A stretch of 64,000 bases of DNA, taken from positions 69,529 through 133,528 of the forward strand of contig JBKJPX010000030.1 of NCBI GenBank assembly GCA_046594215.1, read 5' to 3'. Positions 52,585 to 61,143 of this stretch are shown here, one piece after another. This DNA is from Panacagrimonas sp046594215 (lineage in GTDB: Bacteria > Pseudomonadota > Gammaproteobacteria > Nevskiales > Nevskiaceae). Every line of letters starts with the position of its first letter. Positions within the stretch are counted from its first letter, which is position 1. The translations under genes were made by a program, and so were the position numbers. The notes beneath the pieces are model-generated. The model ran no database searches. It saw only the letters and a list, made by a program, of their open reading frames with translations, and was not told the DNA's origin.

Positions 52585-53319
52585 TCACGCAGGCGGGAAG
52601 AGGCATTCCACCAGGGATTCGTCCGAGGTTCTTTGCGGCGCGCGAACTTCGGCGAAGCCCAGACGGCGGGCGAGTTCTAACACACGCGGGCTCGGCACGA
52701 CCAGCAAGCGCGAGCGAACGGCGGAACGCAGATCGTTCGGCAGTAGCTGGCACAGGCGTTCGAGGCTCTCGCCGCTGGTGCAGACGATCGCATCGCTGGC
52801 CGCGGCCGCGGCGCGGACCGTCGCTGCCGGGTGCTCGACGGCCACACGCCGATACAGCTCGAGGCGCCGAACCTGGGCGCCGCGCACGCGCAAGCCCGGG
52901 GCGAGCAGGTCGCGGCCCCCCTGTCCCGTGCACAGCAGGAACCGCTGGCCGTCGACGCGCTGCAAGTCTGCGTGCGCGAGCAGATCCTCACTGCTGCTGC
53001 CGGTCGTGGCGTGTCGCGCGCCGGGATGACCGAGCCCGGCGAGAGCCCGCGCAGTAGCTTCGCCGATGGCGTAGAGCGTCGGCCAAATGCCGGTGTCGAG
53101 CCTCGCGGTCTCGCGTGCGGCGTTGGAACTCGTGAAGAGCCAGCCGTCCCAGCCCCGCGCGGTGTCCAGCAGGCGGGCATGCGAAGCCGCGTCGCCCACT
53201 GACTGGATCTGGAACAGCGGGAGGGCGAGGACCTGGGCGCCGTGCCGCCGCAACAGGGCTTCGATCTGCACGCTTTGCGCTGCCGGTCGCGTGATCAGCA
53301 CGCGCAGGCCCGCGCGCAT
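52585..53319 (-). CDS. hemD: uroporphyrinogen-III synthase
   Basis: 244 residues, the usual HemD size. It closes and rearranges hydroxymethylbilane to uroporphyrinogen III. Sequence conservation in this family is low. The recognisable parts are RVLITRPAAQSVQIEALLRR and SSNAARETARLDTG in the first domain, and ASDAIVCTSGESLERLCQLL in the second. Gene order is the main support. The start is three bases after the hemC stop, so the genes are translationally coupled. Confidence 0.93.
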   Translation of the reverse strand: MRAGLRVLITRPAAQSVQIEALLRRHGAQVLALPLFQIQSVGDAASHARLLDTARGWDGWLFTSSNAARETARLDTGIWPTLYAIGEATARALAGLGHPGARHATTGSSSEDLLAHADLQRVDGQRFLLCTGQGGRDLLAPGLRVRGAQVRRLELYRRVAVEHPAATVRAAAAASDAIVCTSGESLERLCQLLPNDLRSAVRSRLLVVPSPRVLELARRLGFAEVRAPQRTSDESLVECLFPPA

Positions 53320-53321
53320 GC

Positions 53322-54251
53322 TCAGGCCTGTATTCCGAGTGCGGCGAGGATTTCGCGGCCGCCCTTTGCAAGCAGGCGCTCTGCCAGCCGCGTGCCGAGG
53401 GCGGCGCCCTCGTCCGCCGCGCCGGCGATCTCGTCGCGCACCACGCGCGAACCGTCGGGGGCGCCGACCATCGCGCGAAGCCGGACCTGGCCATCGGCGA
53501 TCACGGCGTGGCCCGCGACGGGCACCGTGCAGGCGCCGCCCAGGCGTTCGTTGAGCGCACGCTCGGCAGCCAGGCGCGTCGCCGAGGTCGGGTCGTGCAG
53601 TACCGCCAGCAGGCCGCGCGTGCGCGCGTCGCCGGCACGCGCTTCGATGCCGATCACGCCCTGCCCGATTGCCGGGATGAAGCGCTCGATGTCGAGCGCT
53701 TCGCGGATGCGGTCGGATAGTCCGAGGCGGTGCAGGCCGGCACAGGCGAGCAGGATGGCGTCGAACTGGCCTTCGTCGAGCTTGCGCAGGCGGGTGCCGA
53801 CGTTGCCGCGCAGCATGCCGATCTGCAGGTCGGGTCGCTGCGCGGCGAGCAGCGATTGCCGGCGCAGGCTGGCAGTGCCGACGCGCGCACCCTGGGGCAG
53901 GTCCGTGAGCCGTGAACAGGTGTTGGAGACGAAGGCGTCGCGCGGGTCCTCGCCTTCGAGGAAGGCGACCAATGCCAGACCCTGGGGCTGGTGGGCCGGG
54001 ACGTCTTTCATGGAATGGACCGCGAGATCCGCGCGGTCTTCGAGCATGGCCTGCTCGAGTTCCTTCACGAACAGGCCCTTGCCGCCGGCGCTGGACAGCG
54101 TGGTGGACAGGAACTGGTCGCCGCTCGTGGTCATGGGCACCAGGCTGACCTCGAGGCCGGGATGCGCGGCCTGCAGGCGCGTACGGACGTGTTCGGCCTG
54201 CCAGAGCGCGAGCGGCGACTCGCGTGTTGCGATCCGCAACGTCACGCCCAA
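53322..54251 (-). CDS. hemC: hydroxymethylbilane synthase (porphobilinogen deaminase)
   Basis: 309 residues. It polymerises four porphobilinogen units on a dipyrromethane cofactor bound to a Cys, seen here in LNERLGGACTVPVAGHAVI (near residue 237). Other hallmarks are RIATRESPLALWQAEHVRTR, LVPMTTSGDQFL, LAVHSMKDVPA, GTASLRRQSLL and the LRGNVGTRLRKL stretch. It is 13 bases downstream of algR, as in pseudomonads. Confidence 0.97.
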   Translation of the reverse strand: MGVTLRIATRESPLALWQAEHVRTRLQAAHPGLEVSLVPMTTSGDQFLSTTLSSAGGKGLFVKELEQAMLEDRADLAVHSMKDVPAHQPQGLALVAFLEGEDPRDAFVSNTCSRLTDLPQGARVGTASLRRQSLLAAQRPDLQIGMLRGNVGTRLRKLDEGQFDAILLACAGLHRLGLSDRIREALDIERFIPAIGQGVIGIEARAGDARTRGLLAVLHDPTSATRLAAERALNERLGGACTVPVAGHAVIADGQVRLRAMVGAPDGSRVVRDEIAGAADEGAALGTRLAERLLAKGGREILAALGIQA

Positions 54252-54264
54252 GCCCGATTAGGGG

Positions 54265-55011
54265 TCACGAGTTCTCGGTCAGGAAGCGTCGTACTTCGGC
54301 GAGCCGTCGGCGTGAAACCGGCAGCGGGTCGCTGGCATGCTTCATCGTGAGCCAGTGCAGCTGTTCGCCGCCGCGATCGCGCTCCAGGCCTGCGATGAAG
54401 CGTGTGGCCACGAGCGCCTTGCGGTGTACGCGCAGGAACCAGGGAGCGAAATCCTCTTCAAGGGTTTTCAGCGATTCTTCGATCAGGACCTCGCCGTGGA
54501 GATGGCAGACAGTGGTGTATTTCTGGTCGGCCAGGAAATAGACGATGTCTTCCGCAGGCACGCGCACCAGGCCTTCACGTGTGGTGGCGGTCACGAATTC
54601 GCGCTTGGGCTTGACGTCGCTGCTCCCCCCGCCGCCCTTGGTCTTCTGCGCGCGCGTGGGACGACGCGCGTTCTGCAGGGCTTCCTTGAGCTTCTCCAAG
54701 CGGATGGGCTTGAGCAGGTAGCCAGAGGCCTTGGCGTCGAACGCCGACAGCGCGTGCTCCGAATATGCGGTCGTGAAGATCACAGCGGGCGGTGGGTCGT
54801 ATTCCGCAAGGCTGCGCGCGACGTGCAGGCCGTCGACGCCGCCCATGCGGATGTCCAACAGCACCAGATCGGGCTCCTCGTTGTCGATGACGTCGAGCGC
54901 GGACTCGCCATCCGCCGCCTCGCCTACGACCTCGTAGCCAGGAAATTCCTGCAGCAGGCGTTTGAGCCGCTCGCGGGCCAGCGCCTCGTCATCCACGATC
55001 ACTACACGCAT
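54265..55011 (-). CDS. algR: LytTR response regulator AlgR
   Basis: 248 residues. The receiver domain starts MRVVIVDDEALARERLKRLL with the phosphoacceptor Asp53 in LVLLDIRMGG. The C-terminal LytTR DNA-binding domain includes FVTATTREGLVRVPAEDIVY and LRVHRKALVATRFIAGLERD. AlgR controls alginate, type IV pili and virulence genes in pseudomonads. Its partner AlgZ precedes it by ten bases. I chose the start at 55011 because it begins the receiver. The longer frame upstream lies in algZ. Confidence 0.94.
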   Translation of the reverse strand: MRVVIVDDEALARERLKRLLQEFPGYEVVGEAADGESALDVIDNEEPDLVLLDIRMGGVDGLHVARSLAEYDPPPAVIFTTAYSEHALSAFDAKASGYLLKPIRLEKLKEALQNARRPTRAQKTKGGGGSSDVKPKREFVTATTREGLVRVPAEDIVYFLADQKYTTVCHLHGEVLIEESLKTLEEDFAPWFLRVHRKALVATRFIAGLERDRGGEQLHWLTMKHASDPLPVSRRRLAEVRRFLTENS

Positions 55012-55021
55012 GGACAGGTCC

Positions 55022-56098
55022 TCATGACGTCTCTCCTCCCACCAGCAGGGATTTCTCCGGGATCGACAAGCGCGCGCGCCAGATGCCGTTGTCGGGACCC
55101 AGTTCAAGCCTACCGCGTTCACCGTAAATGAGGTTGAGGCGGCTCGCAATGTTGTCGATGGCGATCTGGTTGCCGCGCGTCTTCAAAGCCTCCGCCGGCG
55201 GCATCGGGTTTTCGACCTCTACGATCAGCACCTGCTGTGCGGCGTAGATGTTGATGCGGATCACGCCGTGTTCCTTGAGCTTGGACACGCCGTGATACAC
55301 AGCGTTCTCCACGAGCGGCTGAATGATCAGCATCGGGACCGGCCAGTTGAACAGGTTTTCGGGCACGTCCCACTTCACCTCCATCTTCTCGCCAAGGCGC
55401 GCTTTCTCGATGCGCAGGTAGGCGTTGCAGACGCCGATCTCGTCCACCAGCGGCGCCATGCGTCCAGCCTTCTCGAGGCTGGCGCGAAAGACGTCCGCGA
55501 GATCTTCCACCATCAGTTCGGCCTCGGCCGGCCGGATCATGATCAGCGCGGCCAGGCTGTTCAGCGCATTGAAGAAGAAATGCGGGCGGATGCGCGCGGT
55601 CAGCGCCTGGAAGCGGGATTCGCCCTCGGCTTGCACCTGCTCCTGCCATTGGTGGCGGGTCCAAAAGTAGCGCAACAGCATCAGCGAGACGATGGCGGCG
55701 ATGCAGGTGTGGCTCAGGATGAAGACGACGCGCTGCGTAGCCGGGTCGAGCACCGCGAAGTTAGGACTGGTTCCCATGTGCCAGGCGACGTTCGAGAGGA
55801 CCATCACGATCAGGATCAGCGTGATCCAGCAAGCGACGAACACGACCTCGGCCCTGGCTACCGTGAACAGCCGGCGCAGGCCGCAGAGCGCGGCGCCGCC
55901 GCACAGTCCGATCCATTGCAGGTAGAGCGAAAGCAGGGCCAGACGACGGATGAGGTCCGTGTTCGGATCGGCGCTGGCAAGCGTGAAGCAGACGGCGACC
56001 AGCTCCATGACCACCGCCATGAACAGCAGGGCCGGCCCGGAACAGAAATCCGGGATCAGGCTGGGCGGCTTGGTGCGCTGCGGGTGGATGCGCTTCAT
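55022..56098 (-). CDS. algZ: LytS-type sensor histidine kinase AlgZ (FimS)
   Basis: 358 residues. Four to five membrane helices make up the N-terminal half (ALLFMAVVMELVAVCFTLA, LSLYLQWIGLCGGAALCG, VVFVACWITLILIVMVLS, FILSHTCIAAIVSLMLL). The His_kinase domain begins LTARIRPHFFFNALNSLAAL with His173, followed by an N-box QPLVENAVYHGVSKL. This is the unorthodox AlgZ/FimS/LytS type. It pairs with AlgR. The start at 56098 is divergent from argH, with 86 bases between starts, as in Pseudomonas. A longer upstream frame reaches into that gap and was not used. Confidence 0.93.
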   Translation of the reverse strand: MKRIHPQRTKPPSLIPDFCSGPALLFMAVVMELVAVCFTLASADPNTDLIRRLALLSLYLQWIGLCGGAALCGLRRLFTVARAEVVFVACWITLILIVMVLSNVAWHMGTSPNFAVLDPATQRVVFILSHTCIAAIVSLMLLRYFWTRHQWQEQVQAEGESRFQALTARIRPHFFFNALNSLAALIMIRPAEAELMVEDLADVFRASLEKAGRMAPLVDEIGVCNAYLRIEKARLGEKMEVKWDVPENLFNWPVPMLIIQPLVENAVYHGVSKLKEHGVIRINIYAAQQVLIVEVENPMPPAEALKTRGNQIAIDNIASRLNLIYGERGRLELGPDNGIWRARLSIPEKSLLVGGETS

Positions 56099-56184
56099 GG
56101 CGACCAGTTTAGGCGCGCGGCCGGGTGCGCTGCGCGAGGGGTGGAGAGAATAGAATCGGCGCTTGTCTCGCACTTAGAACCACG

Positions 56185-57576
56185 ATGACCAGCGGCGGCA
56201 ACAGCAAGCTTTGGGGTGGAAGATTCACGGAGTCCACGTCCAGCCTGATGGAAAGCTTCAGCGAGTCGGTCAGCTTCGACCGCCGGCTCTATCGTCAGGA
56301 CATCGCCGGCAGCCAGGCGCACGCGCGCATGCTGGAGAAGGTCGGCGTGCTCAGCGCAGTCGACACGGAGGCGATCGTGAAGGGACTCGACGCGATCCGC
56401 GCCGAGATCGAGGCGGGCCGATTCGATTGGAAGACCGAGCTCGAAGATGTGCACATGAACATCGAGTCGGAGCTGACGCGTCGCATCGGTGAGGCGGGCA
56501 AGCGCCTGCACACCGGGCGGTCGCGCAACGACCAGGTCGCCACGGACGTCCGGCTGTACCTGCGCGATGCGATCGACGAGCTGGTCGTGGTTATCGACCG
56601 GCTCGCGCTGGCGTTGCTGGACCTCGCCGAACGCGAGGCGGACACCGTGATGCCGGGCTTCACGCATCTACAGGTCGCGCAGCCCGTGACGTTCGGCCAT
56701 CACATGCTGGCCTGGCGCGAACAGATGCTGCGGGACCGCGCGCGCCTGGGCGATGCGCGCCGGCGGGTAAACGTGCTGCCGCTCGGATCCGCCGCGCTGG
56801 CCGGCACCGTCTATCCGATCGACCGCGCCTTTGTCGCCGAGCAGCTGGGCTTCGACAGCGTTACCGAGAACTCGCTCGACGCGGTCAGCGATCGCGACTT
56901 CGCGATCGAGTTCTGCGCCTGTGCGAGCCTGGTCATGGTGCACCTTTCGCGCTGGAGCGAGGAGTTGATCCTCTGGTCGACGCCAATGTTCGGATTTGTG
57001 AACCTGCCAGATCGGTTCTGCACCGGCAGTTCGATCATGCCCCAGAAAAAAAATCCGGATGTGCCGGAGTTGGTGCGCGGCAAGACCGGTCGCGTGATCG
57101 GGGACCTCCAGGCCCTGCTGGTGCTGATGAAGGGCCAGCCGCTGGCGTACAACCGCGACAACCAAGAGGACAAGGAACCGCTGTTCGATGCGATCGACAC
57201 GGTTTCCGCGTGTGTGCGGATCTACGCCGAGCTGGTGCCCAGCATCACGGTGCAGCGGGAACGTTGCCGCGCGGCTGCTGCTGCAGGCTATTCGACCGCA
57301 ACCGACCTGGCTGACTACCTAGTGAAAAAGGGACTGGCGTTCCGGGATGCTCACCACGCAGTGGGTGCGACGGTGGCGCGCGCGGTCGAGAAGGGCTGCG
57401 AGTTGTCGGAGCTTTCGCTGGACGAGCTGCGGGGATTCTCCCCGCTGATCGAGGACGACGTGTACGCGCACATCACGCTGCAGGGATCCCTCGCCGCGCG
57501 CAATCACATCGGTGCGACGAGCCCTTCGCAGGTGCGCGCAGCAATCGCGCGCGCGCGCGCCAAGGGCGCTGGCTAA
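56185..57576 (+). CDS. argH: argininosuccinate lyase
   Basis: 463 residues. It splits argininosuccinate into arginine and fumarate, the last step of arginine synthesis. The superfamily signature is TGSSIMPQKKNPDVPELVRG with catalytic Ser283. The N-terminal KLWGGRF and the HTGRSRNDQVATDVRLYLRD active-site region are also typical. The ATG at 56185 starts the conserved N-terminus. It is divergent from algZ and convergent with ppk (ten bases between stops, no terminator visible). Confidence 0.97.
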   Translation: MTSGGNSKLWGGRFTESTSSLMESFSESVSFDRRLYRQDIAGSQAHARMLEKVGVLSAVDTEAIVKGLDAIRAEIEAGRFDWKTELEDVHMNIESELTRRIGEAGKRLHTGRSRNDQVATDVRLYLRDAIDELVVVIDRLALALLDLAEREADTVMPGFTHLQVAQPVTFGHHMLAWREQMLRDRARLGDARRRVNVLPLGSAALAGTVYPIDRAFVAEQLGFDSVTENSLDAVSDRDFAIEFCACASLVMVHLSRWSEELILWSTPMFGFVNLPDRFCTGSSIMPQKKNPDVPELVRGKTGRVIGDLQALLVLMKGQPLAYNRDNQEDKEPLFDAIDTVSACVRIYAELVPSITVQRERCRAAAAAGYSTATDLADYLVKKGLAFRDAHHAVGATVARAVEKGCELSELSLDELRGFSPLIEDDVYAHITLQGSLAARNHIGATSPSQVRAAIARARAKGAG

Positions 57577-57586
57577 GCCCCGCGCC

Positions 57587-59653
57587 CTACTCTTCCATCA
57601 GGCGCAGTTGCACCGCCTTCGTGGCGCCCGTCGCCGGCACTTCCGCGCGCACGTAGCTGCCGTCCGTTTGCAGCAGCCAACTCTGGGCCGTATCGGCGAT
57701 GTAAGCCTCGAGATGCTCCATCACGCGCCCCCGCAGCTTCTTGTCCTTTAGTGGGAACGCCACCTCGACGCGACGGAACAGGTTGCGCTCCATCCAGTCG
57801 GCGCTCGAGAGCCATACCTCGGGAGTGCCGTCGTGGTGGAAGCAGAAGACGCGATGATGCTCGAGGAAGCGGCCGACGATCGATCGAACCCTTATATTTT
57901 CGGACAGTCCGGCGACGCCGGGCCGTATCGAGCACATCCCGCGCACGATCAGATCGATCTTCACACCAGCCTGCGAGGCGGTGTAAAGGCGGCTGATGAT
58001 CTCCGGCTCCACGAGCGAATTCATCTTTGCCACGATACGCGCGGGCTTGCCTCGGCGTGCGAGCTCGGTCTCGCGTTCGATCCGCTCGTGCACGCCTTTA
58101 ACCAGGGTGAAGGGTGACTGCAACAGAGCGTGGAGCTTGATCACCTTGCCGAGCGATGTCAGCTGCAGGAAGACCGCGTGGACGTCCTTGCAGATTTCGT
58201 TATCAGCGGTGAACAAGCTGTAGTCGGTGTATTGCCGCGCGGTCCGGGGGTGGTAGTTGCCCGTTCCGAGGTGCACGTAGTTCTTCAGACCCGTCTCCTC
58301 GCGCCGGATCACCAGGCACATTTTCGCGTGAGTCTTGTAGCCGACCACGCCATACACCACGTGCGCGCCGACCTCCTGCAGCTTTTCGGCGAGGTCGATG
58401 TTGTCGGCTTCGTCGAATCGGGCACGCAGTTCGACGACGACAGTGACTTCTTTTCCGTTCTTGGCGGCCTCGACCAGCGCGTCGACCACCGGCGACTTCG
58501 CTCCGGTCCGATAGAGCGTTTGTTTGATTGCGAGCACGCGCGGATCCCTCGCCGCCTGGCGCATGAACTCGACCACCGGCATGAAGGAGTCGTACGGGTG
58601 ATGCAGCAATTGGTCGCGATCGCGGATGGCGGCGAACAGATCGCCGGTCAGCGCCTTGGGAGTTTTCTGCGTGAAGGGTGCGTACTTCAGGTCCGGCCGA
58701 TCGACCATCTCCGGAATCGCCATCAACCGCATGAGATTCACCGGGCCGTTCACTTGGTACACGTCCGCGGTGGTGAGCTGCATTTCGTGCATCAAGTGCT
58801 GCCACATCACCTCGGGGCAGTTGTGCGCGACCTCCAGTCTTACGGAGTCCCCCCATTGACGCTGCGAGAGCTCGTCTTCAAGCGCCTCCGCAAGATCCTT
58901 CGCTTCCTCCTCGTCGACGAAGAGCTCGGAGTTGCGCGTGACGCGGAACTGGTAGCAGCCGCTCGCTTCCATTCCAGGGAAGAGTTCGTCCACGTAGGCG
59001 TGAATCACGCTCGACAGGAAAACGAAGTCGTGCGGCCCCGAGCCGGGAATATCGCGCGGCAGCTGGATCAGGCGCGGTAGAGCTCTAGGCGCCTGCACGA
59101 TCGCCAAGCCGGTGTTGCGCCCAAACGCATCCTTCCCAGACAGCGAGACAATGAAGTTGAGAGACTTGTTGAGGATGCGCGGAAACGGATGTGCCGGATC
59201 GAGCCCAATCGGAGAAAGAACCGGCGCTAGTTCATTTCCGAAGAAATTCTTGAGCCACGCGTCCTGTTCGGAAGTCCACTCGGCTCGCCGAAGAAATCGG
59301 ATCCGCTCTTTGTCCAGCGCGGGAACGATGACGTCGTTGAACACGCGGTACTGCTCCTCGACCAACGCGTGAGCACGAACGCTGATCGCGGCCAACAACT
59401 CCTGCGGTGACATGCCATCGGACCCGCGTTGTGGGGTCGGCAGGTCTGCCATCTGCTGGGTCCCGGCGACCCGGATCTCGAAGAACTCGTCCAGGTTGGA
59501 ACTCGAGATACACAGAAACTTGAGGCGCTCAAGCAAGGGAATGGTCTCGTCCTTGGCCTGATCGAGCACACGCCGGTTGAACTCGAGCAGTGAGAGCTCT
59601 CGATTGATGTAAAGGTCAGCAGGTTGAAATTCGTGCTTGGCCGGTGAGTCCAT
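57587..59653 (-). CDS. ppk1: polyphosphate kinase 1
   Basis: 688 residues, the usual PPK1 length. It makes inorganic polyphosphate from ATP at the membrane. The domain order is N (starting FQPADLYINRELSLLEFNRR), H, C1 and C2. The autophosphorylated His lies in VGYKTHAKMCLV, with a second in FLEHHRVFCFHHDG. The LYRTGAKSPVVDALVEAAKN and HLGTGNYHPRTARQYTDYSL motifs are diagnostic. An upstream spacer with two copies of GCGCAATTTG (59695-59704 and 59731-59740) separates it from the divergent lipoprotein gene. No clear Pho box was seen. Confidence 0.97.
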   Translation of the reverse strand: MDSPAKHEFQPADLYINRELSLLEFNRRVLDQAKDETIPLLERLKFLCISSSNLDEFFEIRVAGTQQMADLPTPQRGSDGMSPQELLAAISVRAHALVEEQYRVFNDVIVPALDKERIRFLRRAEWTSEQDAWLKNFFGNELAPVLSPIGLDPAHPFPRILNKSLNFIVSLSGKDAFGRNTGLAIVQAPRALPRLIQLPRDIPGSGPHDFVFLSSVIHAYVDELFPGMEASGCYQFRVTRNSELFVDEEEAKDLAEALEDELSQRQWGDSVRLEVAHNCPEVMWQHLMHEMQLTTADVYQVNGPVNLMRLMAIPEMVDRPDLKYAPFTQKTPKALTGDLFAAIRDRDQLLHHPYDSFMPVVEFMRQAARDPRVLAIKQTLYRTGAKSPVVDALVEAAKNGKEVTVVVELRARFDEADNIDLAEKLQEVGAHVVYGVVGYKTHAKMCLVIRREETGLKNYVHLGTGNYHPRTARQYTDYSLFTADNEICKDVHAVFLQLTSLGKVIKLHALLQSPFTLVKGVHERIERETELARRGKPARIVAKMNSLVEPEIISRLYTASQAGVKIDLIVRGMCSIRPGVAGLSENIRVRSIVGRFLEHHRVFCFHHDGTPEVWLSSADWMERNLFRRVEVAFPLKDKKLRGRVMEHLEAYIADTAQSWLLQTDGSYVRAEVPATGATKAVQLRLMEE

Positions 59654-59807
59654 GCGGCCTCCGCCATCAGCTGGAACAGGAAGGAGGCACCTTAGCGCAA
59701 TTTGCGCGTCAGCCCTATTACGAAGGTGCGGCGCAATTTGTAACCAGATCGCAATGCTGTTCGGGCATCTTCGTGGTTACGAACTCAGTTGGAACAGGGA
59801 GATGGGC

Positions 59808-60398
59808 GTGAAAATGTTCGATTCGGCCGCGATGATCGCGGTGGTTGGCTTGTGCTTGTCCGCTTGCGCGACACCTGGCCGTTGGATGGGCGCTGACGCC
59901 GAAAAAAGCTACGACAAGGACCTTGAAATCAGGCGCCTTGCGGAAGTGTTAAACAACGAGGACTACTTTGAATTCGAGAAAGACGGTCGGATCTACGTCT
60001 TGAGCGATGCCAAGGACTACAACACTTATCTGAAAACCGACGAGATTGCGCTCACCACCAAGAAGATTGGTGGCGGGCCCGGCGGGAAGACGATCGTCTA
60101 TGGCCTCACGAAGAATGAGGCGAAAATGATGGAGAAGGATCCGAAGACCCAAGGGGCTGCTCAAAGAATGTACGAGGGCAAACTACGGGGGATGGACAAG
60201 GACTTCTTCGGCGTGGTCCTGAGTAGCGATACTTACTACGTCTTCTCGTCGTGGAAAGACATCGAAGCTTTCAAGGGCACGGGCAACGCGGCGGGATTTA
60301 GAGACAACGGCCCTGACGGCCGCGGTGTTGTCTATGTTGGGGCGTCGACGAAACCTGAATGGCTCGCCACGCGTTTCGCAAAGGCGCAAGCCAAGTAA
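59808..60398 (+). CDS. orphan lipoprotein, unknown family
   Basis: 196 residues from a GTG at 59808. An AGGGAG ribosome site sits six bases ahead of it, better spaced than for the ATGs at 59802 or 59814. A lipoprotein signal ends at Cys20 (GLCLSAC). The mature part is hydrophilic and begins ATPGRWMGADAEKSYDKDLE. It includes EVLNNEDYFEFEKDGRIYVL, a KIGGGPGGKTIVYGLTKNEA stretch and VVLSSDTYYVFSSWKDIEAF, suggesting two similar half-domains (each ending in a YVLSD or YYVFSS strand). I do not recognise a family. Base composition is lower in GC than its neighbours, hinting at later acquisition. Neighbours give no function. Confidence 0.7.
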   Translation: MKMFDSAAMIAVVGLCLSACATPGRWMGADAEKSYDKDLEIRRLAEVLNNEDYFEFEKDGRIYVLSDAKDYNTYLKTDEIALTTKKIGGGPGGKTIVYGLTKNEAKMMEKDPKTQGAAQRMYEGKLRGMDKDFFGVVLSSDTYYVFSSWKDIEAFKGTGNAAGFRDNGPDGRGVVYVGASTKPEWLATRFAKAQAK

Positions 60399-60428
60399 TG
60401 CCGAGGCCCCTCGTTTTGCGGACAGCGA

Positions 60429-61133
60429 TCAGCGAAAGGCGATCACGCGATCTGGATAGTCGCTGAAGACACCGTCTAAGCCGGCATCGCGCAGGAGGGC
60501 TATCTCGTCCGGATGGTTGACGGTGTACGCATACACCTTCAGCCCTCGGGCGTGCGCGTCATGGATGAGTTTGGCATCCGCGAATTCCGCGGAGATATTG
60601 AGCGCACTCGCTCCAATCTCGGAGCCGCACGCTGCCCAGTCGAGCGGTACACCGCAAACCAGTGCAGCGATCGGGATTTCCGGAGCGATTTGTTTGAATT
60701 CGTAAAGTTCTGGCAGGTGGAATGAAGAAACAAGGAATTGGCTGGAGGCCCATCCGTCGGTGATCGCTTCGCGTAATGCGGTCGCGACGCACGCGCCGGT
60801 GCCGGCAGCGCTCTTGATCTCCACATTGAGCGGTACTCGTCCCTCCGCCAAGTCCAGCACCTCTCGCAGGGTCGGTATTTGCTGCCCTTGACCGGCATCA
60901 AGACTGCGCAAATATTCAAAGCGCACTCCATCCACACGACCTTTCCCGTTGGTCGTGCGCTCGAGTCGCGGATCGTGCACGACCACGAGTTGGTCATCGC
61001 AGAGCTGAACATCGAATTCGATCATATCGGACCCTAAGCGGATCCCGGTGTCGATCGAGAGCAGGGTGTTTTCGGGCGCGTGGCCACGTGCGCCGCGGTG
61101 GCCGATGCAGAGAAAGCGTTTGGTGTCGCCCAT
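60429..61133 (-). CDS. glycerophosphodiester phosphodiesterase (cytoplasmic UgpQ type)
   Basis: 234 residues with a GDPD TIM barrel. Catalytic and metal motifs are IGHRGARGHAPENTLLSI, IEFDVQLCDDQLVVVHDP and NVEIKSA. The C-terminal LKVYAYTVNHPDEIALLRDA and GVFSDYPDRV are typical of UgpQ-like enzymes. There is no signal peptide, so it works in the cytoplasm, splitting glycerophosphodiesters to glycerol 3-phosphate and alcohol. It starts ten bases after the pyruvate kinase stop and is probably in its operon. Confidence 0.93.
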   Translation of the reverse strand: MGDTKRFLCIGHRGARGHAPENTLLSIDTGIRLGSDMIEFDVQLCDDQLVVVHDPRLERTTNGKGRVDGVRFEYLRSLDAGQGQQIPTLREVLDLAEGRVPLNVEIKSAAGTGACVATALREAITDGWASSQFLVSSFHLPELYEFKQIAPEIPIAALVCGVPLDWAACGSEIGASALNISAEFADAKLIHDAHARGLKVYAYTVNHPDEIALLRDAGLDGVFSDYPDRVIAFR

Positions 61134-61143
61134 CGTAAGCCTC

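Noticed and set aside
52585..53554. Plus-strand open frames opposite hemD/hemC
   Set aside because: They lack motifs and are mirrored by conserved heme genes in a classic operon order.
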